Shown here one piece after another: positions 54,438-63,876 of a stretch of 64,000 nt of DNA. The notes under the pieces were generated by a model that saw nothing but the letters and a program-made list of their open reading frames with translations, was not told the DNA's origin and ran no database searches. Made by a program: the position numbers and the translations under genes. Each line of letters begins with the position of its first letter. The first letter of the stretch is position 1. The DNA is from Streptomyces toxytricini (GTDB taxonomy: Bacteria; Actinomycetota; Actinomycetes; Streptomycetales; Streptomycetaceae): contig NZ_BMTY01000006.1 of NCBI RefSeq assembly GCF_014649915.1, positions 89,557 to 153,556 of the forward strand, in the 5' to 3' direction.

Positions 54438-55244
54438 ATGGTGGCGAAGAAGACCGCCGGGAGTCCTCCCGAGCAGGCTGTCGGCAAGGCCGCCCGAAAG
54501 GTTTCGGCAGCCGGGGCCGCAGCCCCGCGGCGGGCGTCCGCCGCGGGCCGCAAGGACGGAGGCGCCGCCCGGACGGCCGTGAAGACGGCCGCTGCCGAGG
54601 CGGGCGCCGCAGCCGGCGCCGAGGGCGCCGGGAAGGCCGCCCGCAAGCCGGCCGCGGCCCGCAGGACGGCCGCGACCGCGAGGAAGGCCGCGGCCGCCCC
54701 GGCCGGGGCCGAGGGGGCGGCCCAGGCCGCGCAACAGACGGGAGCCCGGAAAGTGGTTGCCAAGAAGAGCACCGGCACGGCCAGGAAGACGGCCGACGCC
54801 GTCGGCGGCGGGATGCCGGCGGGGACCACCGCGGCCCCCGCCGCCCCCGGCGAGCTCGCCGTACGGCCGGGCGAGGACCCGTGGACGCAGGACGAGGTCG
54901 CCGAGGCCCGAACCGGGCTGACCGACGAGGTCGTACGGCTGCGCAACGAGCTCCACGCATCGGACGAGGCGATCACCGGCCTCATGCGGGACTCCGGGGA
55001 CGGCGCCGGCGACGACCAGGCCGACACCGGCACGAAGAACATCACCCGCGAGTCCGAGATGGCCCTCGCCGCCAATGCCCGCGAGATGCTGGAGCAGACC
55101 GAGCGCGCCCTGGAGCGCCTCGACGCCGGCACCTACGGCCTGTGCGAGAGCTGCGGCAAACCCATCGGCAAGGCCCGCATGCAGGCCTTCCCGCGGGCCA
55201 CCCTGTGCGTGGACTGCAAACAGAAGCAGGAGCGGCGGCACTAG
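54438..55244 (+). CDS. TraR/DksA zinc-finger protein with histone-H1-like head
   Basis: This 268-aa protein starts [13 protein letters not shown]. Residues 1-~140 are Ala/Lys/Arg-rich with KAARK and TARK repeats, resembling the tails of bacterial H1-like proteins. Residues ~150-265 form a TraR/DksA domain: a helical hairpin, then a C4 zinc finger (C236, C239, C257, C260; [14 protein letters not shown]). DksA proteins bind RNA polymerase's secondary channel; the basic head may add DNA binding. The ATG at 54438 has AAGGGG upstream. Confidence 0.85.
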   Translation: MVAKKTAGSPPEQAVGKAARKVSAAGAAAPRRASAAGRKDGGAARTAVKTAAAEAGAAAGAEGAGKAARKPAAARRTAATARKAAAAPAGAEGAAQAAQQTGARKVVAKKSTGTARKTADAVGGGMPAGTTAAPAAPGELAVRPGEDPWTQDEVAEARTGLTDEVVRLRNELHASDEAITGLMRDSGDGAGDDQADTGTKNITRESEMALAANAREMLEQTERALERLDAGTYGLCESCGKPIGKARMQAFPRATLCVDCKQKQERRH

Positions 55245-55304
55245 AGGGGCTCCGGGACCGGGTCTTCCGCACCTCGGGGAGCCGTCCCGGGCGGCGCGGG
55301 CGGC

Positions 55305-55339
55305 GGACCCTGACGTACCCTCGTGTCTCGTCAGGGTCC
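55305..55339 (+). terminator. Terminator after the TraR/DksA gene
   Basis: GGACCCTGACG (55305-55315) pairs perfectly with CGTCAGGGTCC (55329-55339). Confidence 0.8.
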
Positions 55340-55384
55340 CCGGAACCTGGCGGGAACCGGTTCGAGCTAGTTCGAGGGACTCAC

Positions 55385-55945
55385 GTGGCAGAGGCGGAGC
55401 GCATCATCGGTACGCCGGAGGTCGGGGACGAAGCCCAGCCCGAGCCCGAGGCGCCCAGGGGGCGCCGGAGGATCGCGGCGCTGCTCGTCGTCGCGGTCAT
55501 CGCCTACCTGCTCGACCTGGGCACCAAGATGGCCGTCGTGGCGAAGCTGGAGCACCAGCCGCCCATCCGGATCATCGGCGACCTGCTGCGGTTCGAGGCC
55601 GTCCGCAACCCCGGCGCGGCCTTCGGCTTCGGCGAGGCCTTCACGATCCTCTTCACGGTGATCGCCGCCTCCGTGATCGTCGTGATCGTCCGCCTTGCCC
55701 GCAAGCTGTACAGCCTGCCGTGGGCCATCGCGCTCGGCCTGCTGCTCGGCGGGGCGCTGGGCAACCTCACCGACCGGATCTTCCGCTCGCCGGGCGTGTT
55801 CCGCGGCGCCGTCGTCGACTTCATCGCGCCCGCCCACTTCGCCGTCTTCAACCTCGCCGACACGGCGATCGTCTGCGGCGGCATCCTGATCGTCCTGCTG
55901 TCCTTCCGGGGGCTCGACCCGGACGGCACGGTCCACAAGGACTGA
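55385..55945 (+). CDS. lspA: Lipoprotein signal peptidase
   Basis: This 186-aa membrane aspartyl protease cleaves prolipoprotein signals after lipidation. It has four membrane helices, with DLGTKMAVV, the RNPGAAFGF block, and the two catalytic Asp motifs GNLTDRIFR and FNLADTAIV. The acidic N-terminal ~28 residues are extra. The start is GTG at 55385 after the terminator; it leads the lspA-rluD-GNAT unit. Confidence 0.96.
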   Translation: MAEAERIIGTPEVGDEAQPEPEAPRGRRRIAALLVVAVIAYLLDLGTKMAVVAKLEHQPPIRIIGDLLRFEAVRNPGAAFGFGEAFTILFTVIAASVIVVIVRLARKLYSLPWAIALGLLLGGALGNLTDRIFRSPGVFRGAVVDFIAPAHFAVFNLADTAIVCGGILIVLLSFRGLDPDGTVHKD

Positions 55946-55989
55946 CGGGGCCGGATCCGGGGGTCCGCCGAGTCCGGCATACTCGACGG

Positions 55990-56931
55990 GTGAGTACGAT
56001 TCCCGAGATCCGCACCCTGCCCGTACCCGACGGCCTCGAAGGCGAGCGCGTCGACGCCGCCATCTCCCGTATGTTCGGCTTCTCCCGGACGAAGGCCGCC
56101 GAGCTCGCCGCCGCGGGGAAGGTCTCGGTCGACGGCAGCGTCGTCGGGAAGTCCGAGCGCGTCCACGGCGGCGCCTGGCTCGAAGTCGAGATGCCCGCCC
56201 CGCCGCGCCCGGTGGAGGTCGTGGCCGAGCCCGTCCCCGGCATGGAGATCATCCACGACGACGACGACGTCGTGGTCGTCATGAAGCCGGTCGGCGTCGC
56301 CGCCCACCCGAGCCCCGGCTGGACCGGCACCACCGTCATCGGCGGCCTCGCCGCCGCCGGCTACCGCATCTCCACCTCCGGCGCAGCCGAGCGCCAGGGC
56401 ATCGTGCACCGCCTCGACGTCGGCACGTCCGGCCTCATGGCGGTCGCCAAGTCCGAGCGCGCCTACACCTCGCTGAAGAACCAGTTCCGCGAGCGCGTCG
56501 TCGACAAGCGCTACCACGCCCTCGTCCAGGGACACCCCGACCCGATGAGCGGCACCATCGACGCCCCCATCGGCCGGCACCCCAGCGCCGACTACAAGTG
56601 GGCCGTGACCCAGGACGGCAAGCCGTCGGTCACCCACTACGACCTGATCGAGGCCTTCCGCGCCGCCTCCCTGCTCGACATCAAGCTGGAGACCGGGCGC
56701 ACCCACCAGATCCGCGTCCACATGTCCGCCCACCGGCACCCCTGCGTCGGCGACCTCACCTACGGGGCCGACCCGACCATCGCGAAGCGGCTGAAGCTGA
56801 CCCGCCAGTGGCTGCACGCCGTGCGCCTCGGGTTCGAGCACCCCGCCGACGGGCAGTGGGTGGAGTTCGAGAGCGGCTACCCGGCGGACCTCCGGCACGC
56901 CCTGGACGTGATCCGCGCCGAGAGCGAGTGA
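55990..56931 (+). CDS. rluD: RluD-family 23S rRNA pseudouridine synthase
   Basis: This 313-aa enzyme has an N-terminal S4 RNA-binding domain (~15-75) and the RluA/RluD catalytic domain with the Asp motif [14 protein letters not shown] and [12 protein letters not shown]. It isomerises uridines in helix 69 or related sites in 23S rRNA. The GTG follows a -10-like CATACT (55978-55983) by 6 bases, so a second, leaderless transcript may start here. The lspA-rluD order is widespread. Confidence 0.95.
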   Translation: MSTIPEIRTLPVPDGLEGERVDAAISRMFGFSRTKAAELAAAGKVSVDGSVVGKSERVHGGAWLEVEMPAPPRPVEVVAEPVPGMEIIHDDDDVVVVMKPVGVAAHPSPGWTGTTVIGGLAAAGYRISTSGAAERQGIVHRLDVGTSGLMAVAKSERAYTSLKNQFRERVVDKRYHALVQGHPDPMSGTIDAPIGRHPSADYKWAVTQDGKPSVTHYDLIEAFRAASLLDIKLETGRTHQIRVHMSAHRHPCVGDLTYGADPTIAKRLKLTRQWLHAVRLGFEHPADGQWVEFESGYPADLRHALDVIRAESE

Positions 56932-57452
56932 CGGACGTGCCGGACCCCGCCGCGCCGCCCGCCCCGTACACCGTCCGGCGCGCCGTCTCGCCGGAGGACC
57001 TGAGGGCCTGCTTCGCGCTGCGGACCGAGGTGTTCGTCGTCGAGCAGTCCGTACCGGAGTCCGTCGAGTACGACGCCTACGACGCGGAGGCGGTCCACGT
57101 CCTGGCCGTCGCGGCCGACGGGACCCCGCTCGGCACCGGCCGGCTGCTGCACGGCCCGGCCGCCCTCGGCAAGACCGGCGACCCGGCGGCCGGCGCGCTC
57201 GGCCGCCTCGCCGTCGCCGCGCCCGCCCGCGGCCTCGGCGTCGGGGCGGCGCTGGTCCGGGCGATCGAGGCGGAGGCCGCCCGGCTCGGCCTGACCGCGC
57301 TCACCCTCGGCGCCCAGGTCCACGCCCTCGGCTTCTACGAGCGGCTCGGCTACGAGCCGTACGGCCCCGCGTACGAGGAGGCGGGCATCACCCACCGCGC
57401 GATGCGGCGCACGCTGGACGCCGGGGACGCCCGGGACGCCGGGGACGCCTAA
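56928..57452 (+). CDS. GNAT N-acetyltransferase (ElaA-like)
   Basis: This 174-aa GNAT-fold protein has [16 protein letters not shown], typical of the ElaA/YjcF group, and the acetyl-CoA-binding [20 protein letters not shown], with [12 protein letters not shown] near the end. The final 11 residues are [11 protein letters not shown], coded by a short repeat. The GTG overlaps the rluD stop (GTGA). The substrate is unknown. Confidence 0.88.
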   Translation: MTDVPDPAAPPAPYTVRRAVSPEDLRACFALRTEVFVVEQSVPESVEYDAYDAEAVHVLAVAADGTPLGTGRLLHGPAALGKTGDPAAGALGRLAVAAPARGLGVGAALVRAIEAEAARLGLTALTLGAQVHALGFYERLGYEPYGPAYEEAGITHRAMRRTLDAGDARDAGDA

Positions 57453-57491
57453 ATACCCGCACCCCGGGAGGCGGGCTGGCAGGGTGGGGGA

Positions 57492-59084
57492 GTGGATCAG
57501 CTTGCCCTGCTGTTCGTGCTGCTGCTCGGGGCGGTCGTCTCGGTGCCCCTCGGGGACCGGTTGGGGCTTCCGGCGCCCGTTCTGATGACGCTGGCCGGGG
57601 CCGTGCTCGCCCTCGTGCCCGCCGTCCCGAACGTCGACATCCCGCCCGAGTACATCCTGCCGCTGGTGCTGCCGCCCCTGCTGTACGCCTCCGCGCAGCG
57701 CACCTCCTGGCGGCAGTTCGCGGCGAACGTCCGGCCGATCCTGCTGCTCGCGGTGGCCCTGGTCTTCGTCACCACCGCCGCCGTGGCCGCCGTCGCGCAC
57801 GCCGTCGTCCCCGGGCTGCCGATCGCCGCCGCGGTCGCCCTCGGCGCGCTGGTCGCGCCGCCCGACCCGGTCGCCGCGACCGCCGTCGCCGGGTCGCTCG
57901 GGCTGCCCCGGCGGCTGGTGTCGATCCTGGAGGGCGAGGGGCTGTTCAACGACGTCACCGCGATCGTCCTCTACCACGTGGCCGTGGCCGCCGCCGTCAG
58001 CGGGAGCTTCTCCTGGCCGGAGGCGCTCGGGGAGTTCGTCCTGTCCGCCGTGGTGGCGGTCGCCGTCGGCCTCGGGCTGGGCTGGGCCTCGAACGTCCTG
58101 ATGGGGCGGCTCGGGGACGCCACCCTGCGGATCGGGCTGACGCTGCTGGTGCCGTTCGTCGCGTACGTCCTCGCCGAGGAGCTCCACGGCTCGGGCGTGC
58201 TCGCCGTGCTGACCACCGCGCTCTTCCTCGCCGAGTACGCGGGCGACGCGGACGACGTGCTGGGCCGGCTGGCCGGGCACACCTTCTGGGAGATCGTGGA
58301 CACGCTGGTCACGGGGGTGGCGTTCGGGCTGATCGGGCTGGAGCTGCACAACGTCTTCGGCGTCGCGCACGGCCGCGAGGGGGAGATGGCCGGCTGGGCG
58401 GCCGCCGTCGTCGGGGTGGTCGTCGTGGTCCGGCTGCTGTGGCTGCTGCCCGCCGCCTGGCTCGCCCGGCGCCTGCACACCGGGCGCGACGTCGACGAGG
58501 AGATCCCGCTCGGCTGGCGGGAGAGCGTCGTCATGTGGTGGGCGGGCATGCGCGGCGTCGCCTCGGTGGCGCTCGCCCTCGCGATCCCGCTGACGGTGGC
58601 GGGCGGGGGACCGTTCCCGGCGCGCGACGAGATCGTCTTCATCGCCTTCTCCGTGGTCACCGTCACGCTGGTGTGCCAGGGGCTGACGCTGCCGTGGCTC
58701 GTGCGCAGGCTCGGCGTGGAGGCCGACCCCGGGCCGGGCCAGGAGATGCAGCGGCAGCTGGCGATCCGCGCGGCGAAGGCGGCGAAGCGGCGGCTGAAGC
58801 AGATCGAGGAGGCCGAGGACCTCCCGGAGGACCTGGTGGAGCAGCTGTACCGGCGGGCGTACGAGCTGGGGGCGCGCATCAGCCCCGACATGGTCGACGA
58901 GGAGCGGCGCGAGGCGTACGCACAGCGCGAGCGGCGGCTGCGCGACCTGCGGCGCATCCAGCGGGAGATGCTGTCAGCCGCCCGGCACGAGGTGCTGGCG
59001 GCGCGCAGCGAGCCCGGCGCGGACCCGGAGGTCGTCGACCGGGTGCTGCTCCACCTGGACGTCCGCAGCCTGCGGGCGCCGTAG
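57492..59084 (+). CDS. CPA1-family Na+/H+ antiporter
   Basis: This 530-aa protein has about 12 membrane helices in its first ~410 residues and a ~120-residue charged cytoplasmic tail rich in Arg/Glu coiled-coil sequence. The ion-binding motif is ALVAPPDPVAATAVAG, followed by LEGEGLFNDVTAIVLY; WAGMRGVASVALALAIP is the late helix. It belongs to the NhaP/YjcE type and should exchange Na+ (or K+) for protons. It converges on the MscS gene (18-bp gap). Confidence 0.93.
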   Translation: MDQLALLFVLLLGAVVSVPLGDRLGLPAPVLMTLAGAVLALVPAVPNVDIPPEYILPLVLPPLLYASAQRTSWRQFAANVRPILLLAVALVFVTTAAVAAVAHAVVPGLPIAAAVALGALVAPPDPVAATAVAGSLGLPRRLVSILEGEGLFNDVTAIVLYHVAVAAAVSGSFSWPEALGEFVLSAVVAVAVGLGLGWASNVLMGRLGDATLRIGLTLLVPFVAYVLAEELHGSGVLAVLTTALFLAEYAGDADDVLGRLAGHTFWEIVDTLVTGVAFGLIGLELHNVFGVAHGREGEMAGWAAAVVGVVVVVRLLWLLPAAWLARRLHTGRDVDEEIPLGWRESVVMWWAGMRGVASVALALAIPLTVAGGGPFPARDEIVFIAFSVVTVTLVCQGLTLPWLVRRLGVEADPGPGQEMQRQLAIRAAKAAKRRLKQIEEAEDLPEDLVEQLYRRAYELGARISPDMVDEERREAYAQRERRLRDLRRIQREMLSAARHEVLAARSEPGADPEVVDRVLLHLDVRSLRAP

Positions 59085-59102
59085 GGCCCGTCCGGCCGGC
59101 GG

Positions 59103-60200
59103 TCAGGTGCGGGCGGTGACGCCCGCCGCGGCGGAGGCGTCGTCGCGGGTCCGGTCCGCGGGCGGCGGGACGGCGGCGGCGGTCGCGATGCGGGGCAGGG
59201 CGTACGGGTGGTGCTCCACCAGCCAGGCGAGCATGCGCTCGCGGACCGCGCAGCGGGCCGTCCAAAGGTCGCCGGCGTCCTTCGCGGTGAGCACGGCGCG
59301 GACCTCGATCGTGTGCGGTGTGGTGTCGGTCACGGCGAGGTCGGACGCCCGGCCGTCCCATGCGGGGACTTCGGCGAGGATCCGGCGGAGCTGCCGGCGC
59401 ATGGCGTCGACGGGGGCGCTGTGGTCCAGGTGCCAGAAGACGGTGCCGGTCATCTCGGCGCCGCCGCGCGACCAGTTCTCGTACGGCTTGCCCGTGAAGT
59501 ACGACACGGGCATGGTGATGCGCCGCTCGTCCCAGGTGCGGACCACCAGGAAGGTCAGGGTGATCTCCTCGACGGTGCCCCACTCGCTGTCCACGACGAC
59601 GGTGTCGCCGATGCGGACGGTGTCGCCGAAGGCGATCTGGAGCCCGGCGAAGAGGTTGCCCAGCGAGGACTGGGCGGCGATGCCCGCGACGATGCCGATG
59701 AGGCCCGCGGAGGCGAGGACGGAGGTGCCGACGGCCCGCATGGCCGGGAAGGTCAGCAGCATGGCGGCCGCGGCGACCACCACCACGGCGGCGATCACCA
59801 CCCGCTGGATCAGCGTGACCTGGGTGCGGACCCGGCGGACCCGGGCCTGGTCGGAGGTGCGGCCGGCGTAGCGGGCGTACGCGGCGTCCACGACGGCGGT
59901 GGCGATGCCGGTGAGCAGCCAGGCCGTCGAGGCGATCAGCACGAGGGTCAGGGCGCGGCCCACGGCGAGGGAGTGGTCGGGCAGGATCCCGGCCTGCCGG
60001 TAGGAGCCGCGCAGCAGCAGCGCGCACAGTGCGAGCCGGAACGGCCGGCGGCAGCGGCGCAGCATCACCCACAGCGGGGTGTCGCCGGGCCGGGCGGCGG
60101 CGCGGCGCAACAGCACGTCGAGCAGCCACCCGGCGGCCAGGGTGGCGGCGAGTGCGCCGCAGGCGTACAGGAGGGGCCGGAGAAGGGTGTCCGTGTCCAT
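59103..60200 (-). CDS. MscS-family mechanosensitive channel
   Basis: This 365-aa protein has four to five membrane helices, the last being the glycine/alanine-rich pore helix SAGLIGIVAGIAAQSSLGNL. A beta domain follows (FGDTVRIGDTVVVDSEWGTVEEI) and then the MscS vestibule with NWSRGGAEMTG. It should open under membrane tension to release osmolytes. The last ~25 residues are a Pro/Asp-rich tail. I chose ATG 60200; the longer frame to 60731 is antisense to the hydrolase gene. Confidence 0.92.
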   Translation of the reverse strand: MDTDTLLRPLLYACGALAATLAAGWLLDVLLRRAAARPGDTPLWVMLRRCRRPFRLALCALLLRGSYRQAGILPDHSLAVGRALTLVLIASTAWLLTGIATAVVDAAYARYAGRTSDQARVRRVRTQVTLIQRVVIAAVVVVAAAAMLLTFPAMRAVGTSVLASAGLIGIVAGIAAQSSLGNLFAGLQIAFGDTVRIGDTVVVDSEWGTVEEITLTFLVVRTWDERRITMPVSYFTGKPYENWSRGGAEMTGTVFWHLDHSAPVDAMRRQLRRILAEVPAWDGRASDLAVTDTTPHTIEVRAVLTAKDAGDLWTARCAVRERMLAWLVEHHPYALPRIATAAAVPPPADRTRDDASAAAGVTART

Positions 60201-60251
60201 GGCCTTCCGCGTAACCGGAACACGCGCTCGGAAACTGGCACGATGTGTGGC

Positions 60252-60821
60252 ATGGACATCATGCTCTTCCATTCGACGTACGGGCTGCGGCCCGCGGTGC
60301 ACGAGGCGGCCGGGCGGCTGCGCGCGGCCGGCCACGAGGTGCAGGTGCCGGACCTGTTCGAGGGGCGCACCTTCGAGACCGTCGAGGAGGGCGTGGCGCA
60401 CCGGGACGAGGTGGGCCGGGACGAGCTGCTGCGGCGCGCCGTGGCGGCGGCCGCCCCGTACTCCGACCGCGGGCTGGTCTACGCGGGCTTCTCCTTCGGC
60501 GGGTCCGTCGCCCAGCACCTGGCGCTGGCCGACGAGAAGGCGCGGGGGCTGCTGCTCCTGCACGGCACGGCCGACCTGGGGGAGGACGCGTCCGTGGACG
60601 GGCTGCCGGTGCAGCTGCACGTGGCGGACCCCGACCCGTTCGAGCCGCACGACTGGCTGACGGCCTGGTACCTGCGGATGCAGCGGGCCGGCGCGGACGT
60701 CGAGGTGCACCGCTATCCGGGCGCCGGGCACCTGTTCACCGACCCGGGGCTGGAGGACTACGACGCGGAGGCCGCGGAGCAGGCGTGGAAGGCGGCGGTC
60801 GGCTTCCTGGACAGCCTGTAG
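60252..60821 (+). CDS. Dienelactone-hydrolase family protein
   Basis: This 189-aa alpha/beta hydrolase has the nucleophile elbow GFSFGGSVA (Ser, where true dienelactone hydrolases have Cys), acid VADPDPFEPHDW, and His in GAGHLFTDPG. The substrate is unknown. The start is ATG 60252 (MDIMLFHSTYG); an ATG at 60243 is also open. It diverges from mscS with only 51 bp between. Confidence 0.87.
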   Translation: MDIMLFHSTYGLRPAVHEAAGRLRAAGHEVQVPDLFEGRTFETVEEGVAHRDEVGRDELLRRAVAAAAPYSDRGLVYAGFSFGGSVAQHLALADEKARGLLLLHGTADLGEDASVDGLPVQLHVADPDPFEPHDWLTAWYLRMQRAGADVEVHRYPGAGHLFTDPGLEDYDAEAAEQAWKAAVGFLDSL

Positions 60822-60839
60822 GGGCTGCGGCGGGACGCG

Positions 60840-60882
60840 GCGAGGGGCGGGGCACCGGGAGAACCGGCGCCCCGCCCCTCGC
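60840..60882. terminator. Shared terminator between convergent genes
   Basis: GCGAGGGGCGGGGC (60840-60853) is the exact complement of GCCCCGCCCCTCGC (60869-60882), between the hydrolase and protease stops. Confidence 0.87.
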
Positions 60883-60897
60883 GCGTGACCGGACGGG

Positions 60898-61887
60898 TCA
60901 GCCGCGGTAGGCGATCCACATGCTGTTCATGCGGGCCACCTGGCCGGCGGTGAACTGGTACATGCAGGAGTCGTACGTGTAGTCCATGAAGTTGTGGATC
61001 GGGTCGGCGCCGGCCTTGCTGGCGCAGCTGTCGCGGCCGGTCGGGCACTCGTACGCGGCGCTCTTCTCGGCCGGGGTGTCGGCGACGGAGTCACCGCTTC
61101 CGTTGCAGCCGCCCTGGAAGGTGTGGTACAGGCCCATCCAGTGGCCGACCTCGTGGGTGGCGGTGTCGCCCTCGTTGTAGTTGGCCGCGGAGCCGCCCGG
61201 CAGCGAGGAGTCGAGCAGGACGACGCCGTCCATCTTCGGCTGCGAGGCGTAGGAGCTCGGGAAGGTCGCCCAGCCGAGCAGGCCGCCGCCGAGGTTGGCG
61301 GTGTAGACGTTGAGCGCGTTCGAACCGCCCTTGCGCAGGGCGTTCTTCATGTCCTTCTCGGCCTGGGAGCCGTGGGAGACGCCGTACCAGGAGGCGTTGT
61401 CGGTGTAGTCGGTGGAGACCAGCTGGAACTGGTAGCCGGCGTTGACGTTCCCGGTGCCCTGGCCGCTGTAGGCGGCGTTGAGGACGGCGAGCTGGTTGTT
61501 GATGTCCGTGGCGGACAGCTTGCCCTGGGTGCCGCTGTGGATGACGTGGAAGTAGACCGGGATGGTCGTGGCGGCGGTCGCCTCGGCGGCGCGCATCTGG
61601 CGCTGCGGGCCCATCTGGGAGAGCTTCTTGGCCAGGTCGGCGTCCATGGCCTTGACCTGGGCCTCCGTCACCTCGTTGGGCTCGGCGGCATGCTTGTCGT
61701 GCGGCCGGGCGACGCGGGCGTCGGCGGGGGCGCCGGCGCCCTCCTCGGCACACTGCTCGGCGCCGGTGGGGGCGGCGGCCAGCGTGGCGGGGGCGGAGAC
61801 GGGGGAGAACGCCAGGGCTCCGGCCAGGGCGGCCGGAACCAGCAGGCGGCGGCGGAGCTTGGGGGATATGCGGGCAGAGGCGCGCAC
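60898..61887 (-). CDS. Secreted M43-type zinc metalloprotease
   Basis: This 329-aa exported protein has a Sec-type signal peptide ([20 protein letters not shown], cleavage near AAA at ~37-39), a propeptide with many charged residues (~40-105), and a pappalysin/M43 catalytic domain. Zinc motif [11 protein letters not shown] and the Met-turn NFMDYTYD are intact; four Cys pairs are likely in the C-terminal part (CNGSGDS, YECPTG, CASK, SCMYQ). It is probably an extracellular protease. Confidence 0.93.
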   Translation of the reverse strand: MRASARISPKLRRRLLVPAALAGALAFSPVSAPATLAAAPTGAEQCAEEGAGAPADARVARPHDKHAAEPNEVTEAQVKAMDADLAKKLSQMGPQRQMRAAEATAATTIPVYFHVIHSGTQGKLSATDINNQLAVLNAAYSGQGTGNVNAGYQFQLVSTDYTDNASWYGVSHGSQAEKDMKNALRKGGSNALNVYTANLGGGLLGWATFPSSYASQPKMDGVVLLDSSLPGGSAANYNEGDTATHEVGHWMGLYHTFQGGCNGSGDSVADTPAEKSAAYECPTGRDSCASKAGADPIHNFMDYTYDSCMYQFTAGQVARMNSMWIAYRG

Positions 61888-61943
61888 GTGTACTCCTCGC
61901 GAGCGTGGTGGGGGGTGAGGGATTTCCTCACGCTGGCGCGAAG

Positions 61944-61972
61944 CTTATGTGTCCATGTCATGCCTGTGACAA
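61944..61972 (-). promoter_or_regulatory. Promoter of the M43 protease gene
   Basis: Read on the minus strand, TTGTCA (61967-61972), a 17-bp spacer and CATAAG (61944-61949) make a plausible promoter about 57 bp before the ATG. The area is AT-rich for this genome. Confidence 0.5.
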
Positions 61973-62010
61973 GACCTGTGTGTAAAAGATTTGTTGCTTG
62001 TGAGGCGTGA

Positions 62011-62038
62011 GGGGTGCCTGGTCTGAACCAAGCACCCC
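62011..62038 (-). terminator. phoD terminator
   Basis: GGGGTGCCTGGT and ACCAAGCACCCC form a 12-bp stem with one mismatch, which becomes a G-U wobble in the minus-strand RNA, and a 4-nt loop. It lies about 38 bp after the phoD stop. Confidence 0.8.
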
Positions 62039-62075
62039 CCTGGCGCCGCAAAATTGACGGTCCGTCAGTAAACGA

Positions 62076-63743
62076 TCATCGGACCGGGCTCCATGCCCGC
62101 TCCACCTTCTGCGTGCCGCTCAGGGTCCGGTACGAGCGGGTCCAGGACGACCCCGCGTCCTGCCGGCGCTTGTCGGACACGACGTAGTAGTCCATCTGCG
62201 AGCGCTCGGCCGTCACGTCCAGCACCCCGTACCCGTGCGAGTCCATGTCCAGCCACTTCACGTGCCAGTTCGCCGCCTTGATGGCGGCCTCCGCCGCCAG
62301 GGAGGCCGTGTGCGCCGGCACGTGCAGCATGTCGTCGATGTTGTCCGAGGTCACCGAGGTGACGACGAACTCCGTCGCGGCCGTCCCCGAGCCCGGGTAG
62401 GTCGCCGCGTTCACCGGGACGTCGTTGGCGAAGGCCATGTGGATGTCGCCCGTCAGGAACACCGTGTTGCGGATGTTCCGGTCCCTCAGGTGCGCCAGCA
62501 GCTCCTTGCGGTCGTCGGTGTACCCGTCCCACTGGTCCGTGCTGATGGCGAGGCCGCCCTGCGGCAGGCCGAGGAGCTTCGCCAGCGGCGCCAGCAGGTG
62601 CGCGGGCAGCGAGCCGAACGCCAGCGGCGAGATCATGACCGAGGTCCCGACGAGCTTCCAGGCGGCGTCCGAGGACGCGAGGCCCGCCTTCAGCCAGTCC
62701 AGCTGCGCCCGCCCCGTGATGGTGCGCTCGGGGTCGTCCACCGCGCCGCTGCCCACCTTGACCGGCTGGGAGCGGAAGCTGCGCAGGTCGAGCAGGTGCA
62801 GGTCGGCGAGGGAGCCGAAGCGCAGACGCCGGTAGACGGTGCCCGCGGTGGAGGGCCGCACCGGCATCCACTCGAAGTAGGCCTGCTTGGCGGCGGCCGC
62901 GCGGGCCGCCCAGTCCCCCTCGGTGCCCGGCGTGTGGTTCTCCGCGCCTCCCGACCAGGCGTCGTTGGCGATCTCGTGGTCGTCCCAGATCGCGATGACG
63001 GGGTGCGCCGCGTGCAGGGCCTGGAGGTCGGCGTCCGTCTTGTACCGGCCGTGGCGGATGCGGTAGTCGGCGAGCGTGGTGATCTCGTGCCGCGGCTCGT
63101 GGGGGCGGACGGTGTACTTGGCCTCGGGGTAGCCGCCGCTCGCGTACTCGTACACGTAGTCGCCCAGGTGCAGGACCGCCTGCAGGTCGGTGCGGGCGGC
63201 CAGGTGGCGGTAGGCGGAGAAGTACCCGGACTCCCAGTTGGCGCAGGAGGCCACGCCGAAGCGGACCCCGTCCGTACGGGCGTCGTGGCGGGGCGCGGTC
63301 AGGGTGCGCCCGACCGCGGAGACCGCGGAGCCGGCCGTGAACCGGTAGAAGTAGGCGGTCTGCGGCGCCAGTCCGCGGACGTCGGCCTTGACGGTGTGGT
63401 CGGCGGCGGCCGTCGCGGTGACGGTGCCGCTCGCCACGACGCGGGAGAACGCCCTGTCCTCGGCGACCTCCCAGGCCACCGGGAGGGCCGGGCCGAGGCC
63501 GGAGCCGGGCACCGCCTCGGGGGCGGGGGTGACGCGGGTCCACAGCAGGACGCCGTCGGGGAGGGGGTCGCCGGAGGCGACGCCGTGGAGGAAGGCGGGG
63601 CCGGCGGATGCGGCCGAGGCGGGCGTGGCGCCCAGGGCGGCCGCCGCGAGCGGCGCGAGCGCGGCCGTGGCCGCCGCCGCCTTGACGACCGTACGGCGGC
63701 GGGGAGTTGCCGCCGCGGTGTGGGAGGTGAGATGACTGGTCAC
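62076..63743 (-). CDS. phoD: Alkaline phosphatase/phosphodiesterase PhoD (Tat-exported)
   Basis: This 555-aa secreted enzyme releases phosphate from organic esters. A Tat signal with [16 protein letters not shown] leads to cleavage near ASAA at ~45. An Ig-like N-terminal domain precedes the metallophosphatase domain with [33 protein letters not shown] and [10 protein letters not shown], the iron/calcium ligands. S. coelicolor phoD is controlled by PhoP; here the upstream region reads TACTCACGGTAATACCC on the minus strand, a weak match to PHO-box repeats. The start is GTG at 63743. Confidence 0.95.
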   Translation of the reverse strand: MTSHLTSHTAAATPRRRTVVKAAAATAALAPLAAAALGATPASAASAGPAFLHGVASGDPLPDGVLLWTRVTPAPEAVPGSGLGPALPVAWEVAEDRAFSRVVASGTVTATAAADHTVKADVRGLAPQTAYFYRFTAGSAVSAVGRTLTAPRHDARTDGVRFGVASCANWESGYFSAYRHLAARTDLQAVLHLGDYVYEYASGGYPEAKYTVRPHEPRHEITTLADYRIRHGRYKTDADLQALHAAHPVIAIWDDHEIANDAWSGGAENHTPGTEGDWAARAAAAKQAYFEWMPVRPSTAGTVYRRLRFGSLADLHLLDLRSFRSQPVKVGSGAVDDPERTITGRAQLDWLKAGLASSDAAWKLVGTSVMISPLAFGSLPAHLLAPLAKLLGLPQGGLAISTDQWDGYTDDRKELLAHLRDRNIRNTVFLTGDIHMAFANDVPVNAATYPGSGTAATEFVVTSVTSDNIDDMLHVPAHTASLAAEAAIKAANWHVKWLDMDSHGYGVLDVTAERSQMDYYVVSDKRRQDAGSSWTRSYRTLSGTQKVERAWSPVR

Positions 63744-63780
63744 GGATCATCATATTACTAACGGGTATTACCGTGAGTAC
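63744..63780 (-). promoter_or_regulatory. phoD promoter, AT-rich
   Basis: On the minus strand TAATAT (63752-63757) ends 8 bases before the GTG, so the message has almost no leader. CTCACGGTAATACCCGTTAG upstream could hold degenerate PhoP direct repeats, but I cannot confirm the 11-bp pattern. Confidence 0.45.
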
Positions 63781-63794
63781 ACACCTCGGACGGC

Positions 63795-63831
63795 AACGGG
63801 CGGGCGAACTCCAGGAGTCCGCCCGCCCGTT
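63795..63831. terminator. Inverted repeat upstream of phoD
   Basis: AACGGGCGGGC (63795-63805) is complementary to GCCCGCCCGTT (63821-63831). It may end the dsbA-like transcript together with the hairpin at 63844. Confidence 0.6.
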
Positions 63832-63843
63832 GGAAGGGAGCGT

Positions 63844-63871
63844 GGGCGTGCCCGCCGCGGCGGGCACGCCC
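63844..63871 (-). terminator. Terminator of the DsbA-like gene
   Basis: GGGCGTGCCCGCC pairs with GGCGGGCACGCCC (12-13 bp) just beyond the stop at 63877. Confidence 0.8.
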
Positions 63872-63876
63872 GGGGA

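Noticed and set aside
50526..55244. 1572-codon open frame on the plus strand
   Set aside because: It is antisense to ileS; only its last 268 codons (the TraR/DksA gene) are real.
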